Below, piece by piece: positions 16,124 to 24,892 of a stretch of DNA of 64,000 bases; positions within the stretch are counted from its first letter, which is position 1, and the number at the start of each line of letters is the position of its first letter. The stretch spans positions 186,001-250,000 of the forward strand of contig NZ_JAERMU010000001.1 of the NCBI RefSeq assembly GCF_016756775.1. Direction: 5' to 3'. The translations under genes and the position numbers were made by a program. This stretch comes from Dryocola clanedunensis subsp. sulfonylureivorans (lineage in GTDB: Bacteria; Pseudomonadota; Gammaproteobacteria; Enterobacterales; Enterobacteriaceae). The notes beneath the pieces were generated by a model. The model was given only the letters and a program-made list of their open reading frames with translations. It did not search any database and had not been told where the DNA came from.

Positions 16124-17413
16124 ATGCTTTTGGCAGGGAGTATATTTTTACTGACGCTGGTACTGGTGATCTGGCAACCCAGAGGTCTGAGTATTGGCTG
16201 GAGCGCGAGTATCGGGGCTGTGCTGGCGCTGGTAACCGGTGTCATCCATATCACTGATATTCCCGTGGTCTGGAATATAGTCTGGAATGCGACAGCGGCA
16301 TTTATTGCGGTCATCATCATCAGCCTGCTGCTCGATGAGTCCGGCTTCTTTGAATGGGCAGCATTGCACGTCTCCCGCTGGGGTAACGGACGTGGCCGCC
16401 TGCTGTTCACCTGGATAGTACTGCTTGGCGCTGCTGTTGCTGCGCTGTTTGCTAACGACGGGGCAGCTCTGATTCTGACGCCGATTGTGATTGCGATGCT
16501 GCTCGCACTGGGGTTCAGCCAGGCGACGACTCTGGCCTTTATCATGGCAGCAGGGTTCATTGCTGATACCGCCAGCCTGCCACTGATAGTTTCCAACCTG
16601 GTCAATATTGTCTCAGCGGATTTCTTCGGACTGGGCTTTACGCAGTACGCCTCCGTGATGGTCCCTGTGAACCTGGCGGCTATAGCTGCCACGCTGGTCA
16701 TGCTCCATATATTCTTCCGCCGCGATATCCCCGCCAAATATGACGTTTCGCTACTCAAGATGCCTGGCAATGCGATTAAAGATCCTACTACGTTCAGGGC
16801 GGGCTGGGTTGTTCTGCTGCTCCTGTTGGTCGGTTTCTTTGTTCTGGAGCCGCTGGGGATCCCTGTTAGTACGATAGCAGCTGTTGGGGCTGCGGTGCTT
16901 TTCGTGGTAGCAAAGCGTGGTCATGCCATAAATACCGGGAAAGTGCTGCGCGGTGCGCCCTGGCAAATCGTAATTTTCTCGCTGGGTATGTATCTGGTCG
17001 TCTACGGTCTGCGTAACGCAGGACTGACTGAGTATCTTTCAGCCGTACTCAATTTACTGGCAGACAAAGGTTTATGGGCTGCCACGTTCGGTACCGGCTT
17101 CCTGACAGCGTTCCTGTCGTCTGTGATGAACAATATGCCGACGGTACTTATTGGTGCATTGTCTATAGACGGGAGCACTGCGACCGGCATCGTCAGAGAG
17201 GCAATGATTTATGCCAATGTGATTGGCTGCGATTTAGGTCCTAAAATCACCCCGATAGGTAGTCTGGCAACCCTACTGTGGCTTCATGTGCTGGCACAGA
17301 AAAATATGACCATCACCTGGGGATATTACTTTCGCACCGGAATAATTATGACCCTGCCCGTGCTTTTCGTCACTCTGGCCGCGCTGGCGTGGCGGCTCTC
17401 TATCACTTTGTAA
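16124..17413 (+). CDS. arsB: Arsenite efflux permease ArsB
   Basis: 429-residue inner-membrane antiporter, the same length as E. coli ArsB, exporting arsenite/antimonite in exchange for protons. About twelve hydrophobic segments; recognisable blocks include [35 protein letters not shown] and [28 protein letters not shown] stands 6 nt before the ATG. A 43-bp gap after arsR contains AATACATAT, a partial match to an arm of the upstream ArsR operator. Confidence 0.97.
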   Translation: MLLAGSIFLLTLVLVIWQPRGLSIGWSASIGAVLALVTGVIHITDIPVVWNIVWNATAAFIAVIIISLLLDESGFFEWAALHVSRWGNGRGRLLFTWIVLLGAAVAALFANDGAALILTPIVIAMLLALGFSQATTLAFIMAAGFIADTASLPLIVSNLVNIVSADFFGLGFTQYASVMVPVNLAAIAATLVMLHIFFRRDIPAKYDVSLLKMPGNAIKDPTTFRAGWVVLLLLLVGFFVLEPLGIPVSTIAAVGAAVLFVVAKRGHAINTGKVLRGAPWQIVIFSLGMYLVVYGLRNAGLTEYLSAVLNLLADKGLWAATFGTGFLTAFLSSVMNNMPTVLIGALSIDGSTATGIVREAMIYANVIGCDLGPKITPIGSLATLLWLHVLAQKNMTITWGYYFRTGIIMTLPVLFVTLAALAWRLSITL

Positions 17414-17425
17414 TGAGATACTGAT

Positions 17426-17851
17426 ATGAGCAACATTACCATCTATCACAATCCAGCCTGTGGCACTTCACGTAACACGCTGGAGATGATCCGTAACAGC
17501 GGTAACGAACCAACCATTATTTATTATCTCGATACGCCCCCGACTCGTGATGAACTTGGCAAACTGATTTCAGATATGGGTATTTCAGTACGTGCATTGC
17601 TGCGTAAGAACGTCGAACCTTATGAGCAGTTGGGTCTTGAGGAAGACAAATTTTCTGATGAGCAGTTGATTGATTTTATGCTTCAGCATCCGATCTTGAT
17701 TAATCGACCGGTTGTAGTAACGCCGCTTGGTACGCGTCTTTGCCGCCCTTCAGAAATCGTGCTGGATATTCTTCCGGAAGATCAGAAAGGAGCGTTTACC
17801 AAAGAGGATGGTGAGAGGATCATTGACGAAACGGGGAAGCGAGTTAAGTAA
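17426..17851 (+). CDS. arsC: Glutaredoxin-dependent arsenate reductase ArsC
   Basis: 141-residue cytoplasmic enzyme reducing arsenate to arsenite with glutathione/glutaredoxin; the product leaves through ArsB. The catalytic cysteine is Cys12 in YHNPACGTSRNT. Arginines of the anion site appear in VRALLRKN, LINRPVVVTPLGTRLCRP. It is the last gene of arsRBC, 12 bp after arsB. Repeat R1 follows within 50 bp. Confidence 0.97.
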   Translation: MSNITIYHNPACGTSRNTLEMIRNSGNEPTIIYYLDTPPTRDELGKLISDMGISVRALLRKNVEPYEQLGLEEDKFSDEQLIDFMLQHPILINRPVVVTPLGTRLCRPSEIVLDILPEDQKGAFTKEDGERIIDETGKRVK

Positions 17852-18240
17852 TCTGTCCCTATTCAAAGTAACGGATGCCTGTTTACGCAATGCGGGCGTC
17901 CGATTTTCGCTCATTGCGGACCGTGCAGCGATCAAGTCCGCTCCGTGCCAGGAGCGGACGTTTAGGATGGCTCTGGAAAACTTCGAACTTGTCCGTTAAA
18001 TGCATGAGCGGACTTTATTGAGATTTTGGGATGTTAATCAACCGGTGGCAGAGCGGTGAGGAACGTTGAGAGTATCGTGGTATTTTATGTTTCATAAATT
18101 TATGCGCCCTGATTCTTTTTGATGCTTCCCCTTCTTTCGCTAATCAAAGAGCCGCATGAAATCCCACGCCGACCTGGCGGTTATTTCAGCACGTATGCGC
18201 AGGGCAAATGGATAGTCAGTCTCCACCGTTCTGTAATCAG
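17852..18240. other. Intergenic region between arsC and the LysR gene
   Basis: The region holds repeat R1 (17898-17961), a related degenerate hairpin R1b (GTCCG...CGGAC, 17991-18013) and then about 220 bp where I see no convincing gene. A 19-codon open frame near 18155 (MKSHADLAVISARMRRANG) could be a gene remnant or chance. Both flanking genes have their 3' ends here. Confidence 0.6.
17898..17961 (+). repeat. Array repeat copy R1 (full, two hairpins)
   Basis: First hairpin GTCCGA..GCGGAC at 17898-17921. Then a 14-nt linker ending in CAA. Then a perfect 9-bp hairpin GTCCGCTCC-GTGCCA-GGAGCGGAC at 17936-17959 followed by GTTT. It differs from R2 (23141-23204) at four positions over 64 bp. Confidence 0.9.
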
Positions 18241-19149
18241 TCAAAGGTTATAAGTAAGCTCTTCAATGTTGTCAGAAAGTATATCCAGCAGAGAACTCAC
18301 ATGAATATTATTATTTCCCTGATGCCACATCACACTCAGTGGAAGCCCTTCAACATGTTCCATCGACGAGAGATCAAGGTATTTAACCCCGTCAGCATTC
18401 ATGTTTTTATAGGATGAGGGAACCAGAGCAATGCCCAGTCCGGCGGCGACTAAACTCAGGATGGTCTGTTTCTCCTCAGCATACTGAGCAATGACAGGAG
18501 ATCTGCCGCCAGCTTTGAAGAAATTCATCGTCAGATCATGGCTGTGAGGTCTTGTGCGTCTTTCCGGCATGATAACGGGTTCATTAAAGAAATCATCAAT
18601 ACTGACTTCGTCATAACTGACCAGCCGGTGATGGGCAGGTACAGCGAGTACACAGCTTTCATTAGCGATAAACCGCGTCGTCAGCATTGCGTTAACATCT
18701 TCTGGTGGACGAACAAAAACAATATCCAGCCACCCTGAAATGAGCCGCGGAATAAGACTGTGAGATTTATCTTCAGTAATATGGATATCCGCATCAGGAT
18801 ACTGCTGCACGAAAAGATTAAGTAATTCTGGTAATAACCCTCTGGCCGCGCTGTCAATTGCACCGATCCGCAATGTCCTTTTATGCGACGGTGTATGTTT
18901 TCGAAACCGCAACCGCAACGCATCGAAGTCAGCAATGACGACCTTGGCCTCATTTAAGAACTCTGCCCCCTCAGGTGTCAGCGACACGTTCCTGGTCGAA
19001 CGATTCAGCAACCTTACAGCCAGATCTTCCTCCAGTAGCTTGATGAAACGACTGAGTGACGCAGGCATCATTTCGAGTTTACGGGCTGCCCGGCCAAAGT
19101 GAAGCTCATCACCTAACACCACAAAACAACGTAGCTGATTTATATCCAT
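18241..19149 (-). CDS. LysR-type regulator (probable ttu operon activator)
   Basis: 302-residue LTTR. The N-terminal winged HTH (residues 1-60) reads MDINQLRCFVVLGDELHFGRAARKLEMMPASLSRFIKLLEEDL, typical of LysR. The effector-binding domain (about 90-295) contains LRIGAIDSAARGLLPELL. It is divergent from ttuB with a 128-bp gap to the chosen ttuB start, the usual layout for a regulator of the adjacent operon, so tartrate or a related hydroxy-acid is the likely inducer (inference). Its 3' end faces R1. Confidence 0.85.
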   Translation of the reverse strand: MDINQLRCFVVLGDELHFGRAARKLEMMPASLSRFIKLLEEDLAVRLLNRSTRNVSLTPEGAEFLNEAKVVIADFDALRLRFRKHTPSHKRTLRIGAIDSAARGLLPELLNLFVQQYPDADIHITEDKSHSLIPRLISGWLDIVFVRPPEDVNAMLTTRFIANESCVLAVPAHHRLVSYDEVSIDDFFNEPVIMPERRTRPHSHDLTMNFFKAGGRSPVIAQYAEEKQTILSLVAAGLGIALVPSSYKNMNADGVKYLDLSSMEHVEGLPLSVMWHQGNNNIHVSSLLDILSDNIEELTYNL

Positions 19150-19277
19150 TTTTTCACCAGAAACAGATTATATAAATTATTTGTATAAAGTAGTGCTGAT
19201 GATAAAACCGCACATATCTCCATACTGGGATTATTACAAAACGATAACAACCCTACACAACAATGGAGCATCCCGAA

Positions 19278-20588
19278 ATGAATAACGACCTCGAAAAAAA
19301 GGTTATGCGCAAGGTTACCCTGCGTATTATTCCTTTTATCATGCTGCTATATTTCATCGCTTTTCTCGATCGGGTAAACATTGGTTTTGCCGCCCTGACC
19401 ATGAATGAGGATTTGGGATTTTCGCCCACGGTTTTCGGGCTGGGAGCCGGCATTTTCTTTCTCGGTTACTTTCTGTTTGAAGTCCCTTCAAACTTAATCC
19501 TCCATAAAGTTGGTGCCCGTATCTGGATAGCCCGCGTGATGATCACCTGGGGCATGGTCTCTGGCTGCATGGCTTTTGTTCAGGGGACAACTAGTTTCTA
19601 TACCCTGCGTTTTCTGCTCGGCGTAGCGGAAGCGGGTTTCTTTCCTGGCATCATTCTTTATCTCAGCTACTGGTTCCCGGCGGCGAAACGTGCGCAGGTC
19701 ACTGCCATCTTTATGGCCGCAGCACCGCTTTCAACCGCGCTGGGATCGCCTATTTCAGCCGCCTTGCTCGAGATGCATGGTTTCTTCGGCTATGCGGGAT
19801 GGCAGTGGATGTTTGTGCTGGAAGCCCTGCCAGCACTGGTGCTTGGGATTGTGGTTCTTTTCTTCCTCACCGATCGCCCCGCCAAAGCCAAATGGCTGAC
19901 TGACGAAGAGCGTGCGTGGCTGGAAAACACCATGCAGGCCGAGGAACTGGCTCGGGCTGCAAAACAAAGCCACAGCAGCGCATGGAAAGGACTTGCGGAT
20001 AAGCGGGTACTGGCACTCGCGCTGGTTTATTTTGGTACATCTGCCGGATTGTACACACTTGGCATCTGGTCACCGCAAATCATCCGCAGCTTTGGTGCTA
20101 CCTCGCTGGAGATTGGTTTCCTCAACGCTTTCCCGGCTGTCATCGGTGTCATCGCCATGATCCTGTGGGCACAGCATTCCGACCGTACCAAAGAGCGCAG
20201 CTGGCATGTGATTGGTGCCTGCCTGCTGGCGGCAGCCGGTCTGATTTACGCGGGTAACGTCAGCACACTATTTACGGTGATCGTCGCCTTAACACTAGTC
20301 ACCGTAGGCATCAGCGCATCGAAACCGCCTCTCTGGAGTATGCCTACAGTGTTCCTGAGCGGCCCGGCAGCGGCAGCGGGTATTGCCACGATTAACTCCA
20401 TCGGCAACCTCGGCGGCTTTGTTGGCCCGATGATGATTGGCGTGATCCGCCAGCAAACAGGTAGCTACACCTGGGGCCTGTACTTCGTCGCCGGACTGCT
20501 GACTATTTCGGCCCTCATTGTCCTGATTCTTTCTGCCAGGGCAGACAAGCCGCAAACGGCAGAGCTCACTCATCCTCATACTCATTAA
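19278..20588 (+). CDS. ttuB: MFS anion:cation symporter, probable tartrate transporter
   Basis: 436-residue major facilitator of the ACS family (tartrate/hexuronate/phthalate carriers). The N terminus is KVMRKVTLRIIPFIMLLYFIAFLDRVNIGFA, and the loop 2-3 signature is LGAGIFFLGYFLFEVPSNLILHKVGARIWIARVM. About twelve membrane segments; it ends with a His-rich hydrophilic tail. Two in-frame ATGs exist; GGAG lies about 9 nt before the second (19278) and nothing useful before the first (19263). It is followed 14 bp later by ttuC. Substrate is inferred from ttuC/ttuD next door. Confidence 0.8.
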   Translation: MNNDLEKKVMRKVTLRIIPFIMLLYFIAFLDRVNIGFAALTMNEDLGFSPTVFGLGAGIFFLGYFLFEVPSNLILHKVGARIWIARVMITWGMVSGCMAFVQGTTSFYTLRFLLGVAEAGFFPGIILYLSYWFPAAKRAQVTAIFMAAAPLSTALGSPISAALLEMHGFFGYAGWQWMFVLEALPALVLGIVVLFFLTDRPAKAKWLTDEERAWLENTMQAEELARAAKQSHSSAWKGLADKRVLALALVYFGTSAGLYTLGIWSPQIIRSFGATSLEIGFLNAFPAVIGVIAMILWAQHSDRTKERSWHVIGACLLAAAGLIYAGNVSTLFTVIVALTLVTVGISASKPPLWSMPTVFLSGPAAAAGIATINSIGNLGGFVGPMMIGVIRQQTGSYTWGLYFVAGLLTISALIVLILSARADKPQTAELTHPHTH

Positions 20589-20602
20589 CCGGAGAATTAA
20601 CT

Positions 20603-21691
20603 ATGCGTAACTACAAAATTGCCGCCATACCTGCCGACGGTATCGGTCCGGAAGTCATTTCTGCAGGTGTTGAAGTACTGCATGCGCTGACACGCCTCGA
20701 TCCGCAGCTGAAGTTTAATGTAGAGACCTTTGACTGGGGGTCGGACTATTACAAAAAACATGGCGTGATGATGCCGGAAGAAGGGCTGAATACGCTGAAA
20801 TCGTTTGATGCTATTTACTTCGGCGCAGTGGGCGCGCCAGATGTGCCTGACCATATTACTCTCTGGGGTCTGCGCCTGCCAATTTGCCAGGGCTTTGACC
20901 AGTACGCCAATGTGCGTCCAACCAAAATCCTGCCGGGTGTCACCTCTCCGTTGCGGAACCGCGGGCCGGGCGATCTGGACTGGGTCATTGTGCGTGAAAA
21001 CTCCGAGGGGGAATACTCTGGCAACGGCGGCCGTGCACACCGTGGCTTACCGGAAGAAGTAGGCACCGAGGTGGCCATCTTCACCCGCGTCGGCGTTACG
21101 CGCATTATGCGCTATGCCTTCAGACTGGCGCAGTCTCGTCCACGCAAACTGCTGACCGTGGTGACCAAATCCAATGCCCAGCGTCACGGAATGGTGATGT
21201 GGGATGAGATTGCCGCCGAAGTGGCGAAGGAATTCCCGGATGTGCAGTGGGACAAGATGCTGGTCGATGCCATGACACACCGCATGACGCTGCATCCCCA
21301 GACGCTGGATACCATCGTGGCCACTAATCTGCACGCCGATATCCTTTCTGATCTGGCCGGCGCGTTGGCTGGCAGTCTGGGCGTAGCGCCGACCGCCAAT
21401 ATTGATCCGGAACGCCGCTTCCCTTCCATGTTCGAACCTATCCATGGTTCAGCTTTCGATATCACCGGCAAAGGTATTGCTAACCCGATAGCAACCTTCT
21501 GGACTGCGGTACAGATGCTTGAACATCTGGGCGAACGTAACGCCGCGGCGCTGATTATGGAAAGTATCGAATATGTTTGTGAGAAAGGCATTCTGACGCC
21601 AGATGTTGGTGGAACAGCCAGTACCGCGGACGTAACTCGCGCTGTAGTGGAATTTATCGAAGCCAGAGCAAATATCGCCGAGAACGTATAA
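20603..21691 (+). CDS. ttuC: Tartrate dehydrogenase/decarboxylase TtuC
   Basis: 362-residue NAD- and divalent-metal-dependent enzyme of the isocitrate/isopropylmalate dehydrogenase family. Recognised segments are IPADGIGPEVI, WGSDYYKKHGVMMP, FGAVGAPDVPDHITLWGLRLPICQGFDQYANVRPTKILPG, ENSEGEYSG and GSAFDITGKGIANPIATFW. The wording is much closer to TtuC of Agrobacterium vitis, as I remember it, than to E. coli DmlA (D-malate dehydrogenase). It would oxidise tartrate to oxaloglycolate and related products, including D-glycerate by decarboxylation. GGAG lies 8 nt before ATG. A D-malate activity is also possible, as these enzymes are promiscuous. Confidence 0.9.
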   Translation: MRNYKIAAIPADGIGPEVISAGVEVLHALTRLDPQLKFNVETFDWGSDYYKKHGVMMPEEGLNTLKSFDAIYFGAVGAPDVPDHITLWGLRLPICQGFDQYANVRPTKILPGVTSPLRNRGPGDLDWVIVRENSEGEYSGNGGRAHRGLPEEVGTEVAIFTRVGVTRIMRYAFRLAQSRPRKLLTVVTKSNAQRHGMVMWDEIAAEVAKEFPDVQWDKMLVDAMTHRMTLHPQTLDTIVATNLHADILSDLAGALAGSLGVAPTANIDPERRFPSMFEPIHGSAFDITGKGIANPIATFWTAVQMLEHLGERNAAALIMESIEYVCEKGILTPDVGGTASTADVTRAVVEFIEARANIAENV

Positions 21692-21693
21692 TC

Positions 21694-22953
21694 ATGAAAA
21701 ATGAACAGTCTGCAGAGATCCTGCAGGATATCTTTCAGCATGCAATCGACAGCGCTCGTGCCGGACCTGCGATCCTGTCTAATTTGCCGGAAAAACCGCG
21801 GGGCCGCTGCGTGGTGATCGGTGCCGGTAAAGCCTCGGCGGCGATGGCTGCGGCTGTGGATGCAGCCTGGCCGGATGTGGATGTTTCTGGCGTGGTGGTG
21901 ACGCGTTACGGTTACGCTGTGCCTGCTGGCCGCATCCGGATCATCGAGGCGGCTCATCCGGTATCCGATTCGATGAGCGAAGTTGCCGCAATGCTAATTG
22001 TGGAAGCGCTACGCGGTTTGACTTCTGATGACCTGGTGCTGGCGCTAATTTCAGGTGGCGGGTCGGCGCTGATGGCGCTACCCGCTCCAGGTTTAACATT
22101 GAAAGATAAGCAGGCCATCACCCGCGCGCTACTGCACAGCGGTGCCAACATCAAAGAGATGAATCTGGTACGTCGTCATCTCTCCGCGGTGAAAGGCGGC
22201 AAGCTGGCAAGAATGGTACAACCGGCTCGTATTGTGTCACTGATTATCAGCGATGTGCCGGGCGATAACCCGGCAGATGTTGCTTCCGGCCCTACTGTCG
22301 CGGATGACAGCACGCCGCTTGATGCGCTTCAGGTACTCCAGCGTTACGGTATTCCGACCCCGGAACCTGTTCATAACCTGCTAAGCCAGCCGGCAGGTCC
22401 GGTTGAAAGTGTAGCGAACAGTGAAGTCAAACTCATTGCCACGCCGCAGTTGGCTTTGCGGGCTGCCGCGTTGGCTGTGCGCAGACATGGACTGACGCCG
22501 CTTATTCTGGGCGATGCGATAGAAGGCGAAAGCCGTGAAGTGGCCATTGTTATGGCCGGGATTGCTAAATCCGTGAAGCAGTATGGTCATCCGGTTTCCG
22601 GTCCGGCAGTACTGTTGTCGGGTGGTGAAACCACCGTGACGGTAAGCAATGGCCAGCACGGAAAGGGGGGGCGTAATACTGAATTTTCGCTCAGTCTGGC
22701 CTGTGCATTGCAGGGAGAGAGCGGCATATGGGCAATCGCCGGCGACAGTGATGGTATCGACGGAACGGAAGATGCAGCAGGAGCATTGGTATTTCCGGAC
22801 ACGTTAACACGTGGCAAGATAGGCGGCCTGAATGCGGCTAATTATCTTGATATACATGACAGTTACAGCTATTTTCACGCGCTCGATGATCTGGTGATAA
22901 CCGGTCCGACGTTAACAAACGTGAATGACATTCGGGCAATATTGATTGCCTGA
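21694..22953 (+). CDS. ttuD: TtuD, MOFRL-family glycerate 2-kinase / hydroxypyruvate reductase homologue
   Basis: 419-residue protein with an N-terminal glycerate-kinase-type domain (RCVVIGAGKASAAMAAAVDA, LALISGGGSALMALPAPGLTLKDKQAITRALL, NLVRRHLSAVKGGKLA) and a C-terminal MOFRL domain (GKGGRNTEFSLSLACAL, AGDSDGIDGTEDAAGALV). ttuD was first named hydroxypyruvate reductase, but the fold is that of class II glycerate 2-kinase, so kinase activity on D-glycerate is more likely. It begins 2 bp after the ttuC stop, as third gene of the operon, and would feed glycerate from TtuC into glycolysis. Confidence 0.87.
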   Translation: MKNEQSAEILQDIFQHAIDSARAGPAILSNLPEKPRGRCVVIGAGKASAAMAAAVDAAWPDVDVSGVVVTRYGYAVPAGRIRIIEAAHPVSDSMSEVAAMLIVEALRGLTSDDLVLALISGGGSALMALPAPGLTLKDKQAITRALLHSGANIKEMNLVRRHLSAVKGGKLARMVQPARIVSLIISDVPGDNPADVASGPTVADDSTPLDALQVLQRYGIPTPEPVHNLLSQPAGPVESVANSEVKLIATPQLALRAAALAVRRHGLTPLILGDAIEGESREVAIVMAGIAKSVKQYGHPVSGPAVLLSGGETTVTVSNGQHGKGGRNTEFSLSLACALQGESGIWAIAGDSDGIDGTEDAAGALVFPDTLTRGKIGGLNAANYLDIHDSYSYFHALDDLVITGPTLTNVNDIRAILIA

Positions 22954-22958
22954 GCCTG

Positions 22959-22985
22959 TTGCTCTCCTGCGGCCCGGGAGAGCAA
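22959..22985 (+). terminator. Hairpin after ttuD
   Basis: A perfect 9-bp stem TTGCTCTCC / GGAGAGCAA with a 9-nt loop starts 5 bp after the ttuD stop. It is followed by TATTTAT rather than a clean T run, so it is a probable but weak intrinsic terminator or 3'-end stabiliser. Confidence 0.6.
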
Positions 22986-23302
22986 TATTTATGCTTAGCG
23001 TCGTTCAGCCTAAGCCAGTTTGTCACAGTTCTACCTGCTTCCTCTGATGCTCTATCCAGGAAAACTACAACCTGTCGCGTCCAGTTTGCGCGGTTGAAAA
23101 TCTATTCTCCCTATTAAAGCCAGTCAAGCCCCTGGGTTTAGTCCGCTGTTCGCTCATTGCGGATCGTGCAGCGAGCAAGTCCGCTCCGTGCCAGGAGCGG
23201 ACGTTACTGGGGTGCTGAAAAGCACCTTTGTAATAGCCTGATTAGCTTGCCCCTTTATGTATGTTAATCTGAATCCAATAAAACAATTACGTCGGAGAGC
23301 GT
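22986..23302. other. Intergenic region with R2 before the vat-like gene
   Basis: About 155 bp of featureless sequence is followed by repeat R2 (23141-23204) and then 98 bp that should carry the promoter of the acetyltransferase gene. GGAG precedes its ATG at 23303. I see no open frame with coding character here. Confidence 0.6.
23141..23204 (+). repeat. Array repeat copy R2 (full, two hairpins)
   Basis: Hairpin 1 is GTCCGC..GCGGAT at 23141-23164. Hairpin 2 is GTCCGCTCC-GTGCCA-GGAGCGGAC at 23179-23202, followed by GTT. It is 60/64 identical by eye to R1, in the same orientation 5.2 kb away, with the whole LysR/ttuBCD unit between them. Confidence 0.9.
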
Positions 23303-23935
23303 ATGCAAGGTCCAGATCCACTAAATAAGCATCCAATGCTGGGGTTTCCTCAGGTTTGTTTCATCAAAAATACTGTGACGAATCCAAACATTATCATTGG
23401 CGATTTCACATATTACGATGACACAGAAGACTCTGAGAATTTTGAACGGAATGTTCTGTATCACTTCCCTTTCATCGGTGACAGACTGGTTATCGGTAAA
23501 TTTTGCGCTATAGCAAAAGGTGTCCAGTTCATTATGAACGGTGCGAACCACAAGTTATCAGGCTTCTCTACGTTTCCATTTTATATTTTCGGAAATGGAT
23601 GGGAAAAGGCGATGCCAAAGCCTGAAGATTTGCCGTACAAAGGCGATACGATAATCGGAAATGATGTCTGGATAGGTTACAAAGCGCTGATCATGCCTGG
23701 CGTGAAGATCGGCAACGGCGCGATTATTTCCTCCCTGGCTGTTGTTACCACCGACGTGCCTGCTTATACCATTGTCGGTGGAAACCCTGCAAAAGTGATT
23801 AAATCACGATTTTCCGATGAAATAGTAATCGAACTGGAAAAATTAGCGTGGTGGGATTGGTCTGTAGAAAAGATAACTAAACACCTCCCGGCAATAATGT
23901 CTAATGACATTAATACGCTTCTTACAATCGAGTAA
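23303..23935 (+). CDS. Vat/CatB-family xenobiotic O-acetyltransferase
   Basis: 210-residue hexapeptide-repeat acetyltransferase of the streptogramin/chloramphenicol (Vat/CatB, xenobiotic acyltransferase) group. It starts [14 protein letters not shown], like the HGPDP start of VatA. The body contains [43 protein letters not shown] (catalytic His in GANH), [32 protein letters not shown] and [16 protein letters not shown]. It probably acetylates a hydroxyl of an antibiotic-like small molecule using acetyl-CoA; whether it gives resistance is unknown. GGAG precedes the start. It is a single gene between R2 and R3. Confidence 0.88.
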   Translation: MQGPDPLNKHPMLGFPQVCFIKNTVTNPNIIIGDFTYYDDTEDSENFERNVLYHFPFIGDRLVIGKFCAIAKGVQFIMNGANHKLSGFSTFPFYIFGNGWEKAMPKPEDLPYKGDTIIGNDVWIGYKALIMPGVKIGNGAIISSLAVVTTDVPAYTIVGGNPAKVIKSRFSDEIVIELEKLAWWDWSVEKITKHLPAIMSNDINTLLTIE

Positions 23936-23993
23936 TCTGAATTGGTACGGCCAGTCGACATCTCGTTTAAAGCAGCTACTGGATCGTCTCACT

Positions 23994-24023
23994 GGCCGTT
24001 CTTGCCATGAGCGGACGTTTGAG
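23994..24023 (+). repeat. Array repeat copy R3
   Basis: GGCCGTTCTTGCCATGAGCG followed by GACGTTTGAG aligns with the second hairpin and right flank of R1/R2. The left arm has diverged and the upstream hairpin is decayed. It lies 59 bp after the acetyltransferase stop. Confidence 0.75.
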
Positions 24024-24088
24024 AGACATCCAAACCCATCTCATGTACGCTATTGTTCATGATTTTTATAGTCTATAGGTGTCGGTTT

Positions 24089-24679
24089 ATGGTGAGCCCG
24101 AAAGAAATAATGGAGCATTATGTCATTAATCCTCAGGATAGCTATTTTGTTAATGGTGTACCGCCGGTTGAGAATGTAGTGGTCGTTGCTTATGATCCTT
24201 TGTGGCCGGAAATATATTCAACACTGGCATCTAAAATTAAGAATAAATTAGGTTCGCATCTACTAAAAATTGATCATGTGGGTTCTACGGCAGTACCTGG
24301 TCTTGCTGCCAAACCTGTCATTGATATTGACTTGACGGTTGCTGATGCTGCTGATGAAAAAACATATGTATTAGCGCTTGAAGGTCTTGGGTATAGACTC
24401 ATTGTTCGTGAGCCCCGCTTCCATGGCCATCGTCTTTTCCATTATGATAATCCAAGAGTTAATCTGCATGTTTTTACTCGGGATACCCCTGAAACAGCCC
24501 GGCATTTGCTTTTCCGTGATTGGCTTAGACAGTCTGAGAAGGACTGCAAGATTTATGCTGATGCCAAATTCGAGGCAATTAAAGATTGCAACTTAGATAT
24601 TGAGAAATATCATGAAAATAAAAGTAAAGTGGTACGTGATATCTATCAGGAAATTTTTAAACAGTTAGGCTACTTTTGA
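24089..24679 (+). CDS. GrpB family protein
   Basis: 196-residue protein of the GrpB/DUF (PF04229-type) family, a nucleotidyltransferase-like fold with no settled substrate. Visible hallmarks are VVVAYDPLWPEIYSTLASKI, then KIDHVGSTAVPGLAAKPVIDIDLTV (the GSTAVPGLxAKPxIDI signature with two acidic residues) and NLHVFTRDTPETARHLLFRDWLR. The start at 24089 has AGG 9 nt upstream; an earlier ATG at 24053 gives an unlikely hydrophobic lead and a later one at 24110 is possible. Base composition is AT-richer than the flagellar genes, suggesting transfer. Single gene between R3 and R4. Confidence 0.85.
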   Translation: MVSPKEIMEHYVINPQDSYFVNGVPPVENVVVVAYDPLWPEIYSTLASKIKNKLGSHLLKIDHVGSTAVPGLAAKPVIDIDLTVADAADEKTYVLALEGLGYRLIVREPRFHGHRLFHYDNPRVNLHVFTRDTPETARHLLFRDWLRQSEKDCKIYADAKFEAIKDCNLDIEKYHENKSKVVRDIYQEIFKQLGYF

Positions 24680-24718
24680 TATGTTGTTTGGTTTTATTGT
24701 CTGTTTTAAAAAAATTAG

Positions 24719-24790
24719 TGCCGCTCCTCGCTCACAGCTGCCTTTGGATCTTCCCATTGGCGACTGTATTCCAGGAGAGGACGTTTTCAA
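24719..24790 (+). repeat. Array repeat copy R4
   Basis: First part GTGCCGCTCCTCGCTCACAG at 24719-24738 matches the TCGCTCA loop of R1/R2/R6. The second part, GGCGACTGTATTCCAGGAGA then GGACGTT, lies at about 24759-24785. Both arms carry substitutions but order and spacing are kept. Confidence 0.75.
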
Positions 24791-24892
24791 TCCAGATGTT
24801 AATTTCAGGGAATATCTGAAGCCATAGGTTAAGATAGTTCGGATGCATCCCTCAGTACGCTCGGTGGCAATAAGGATTTTAAAGGAATCACT

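Noticed and set aside
17936-17963. R1 hairpin as the arsC terminator
   Set aside because: The 9-bp stem would fit, but it is followed by GTTTAGG rather than a T run. The same sequence recurs at seven other places in fixed orientation irrespective of gene strand, so termination is not its main explanation.
18155-18220. Short open frame MKSHADLAVISARMRRANG as a gene
   Set aside because: Nineteen codons, no good ribosome site and no known match; chance or remnant cannot be separated.
21694-22953. Naming ttuD simply as hydroxypyruvate reductase
   Set aside because: The older name comes from the Agrobacterium operon, but glycerate-kinase N-terminal and MOFRL domains are seen and no NAD-binding Rossmann GxGxxG reductase layout.
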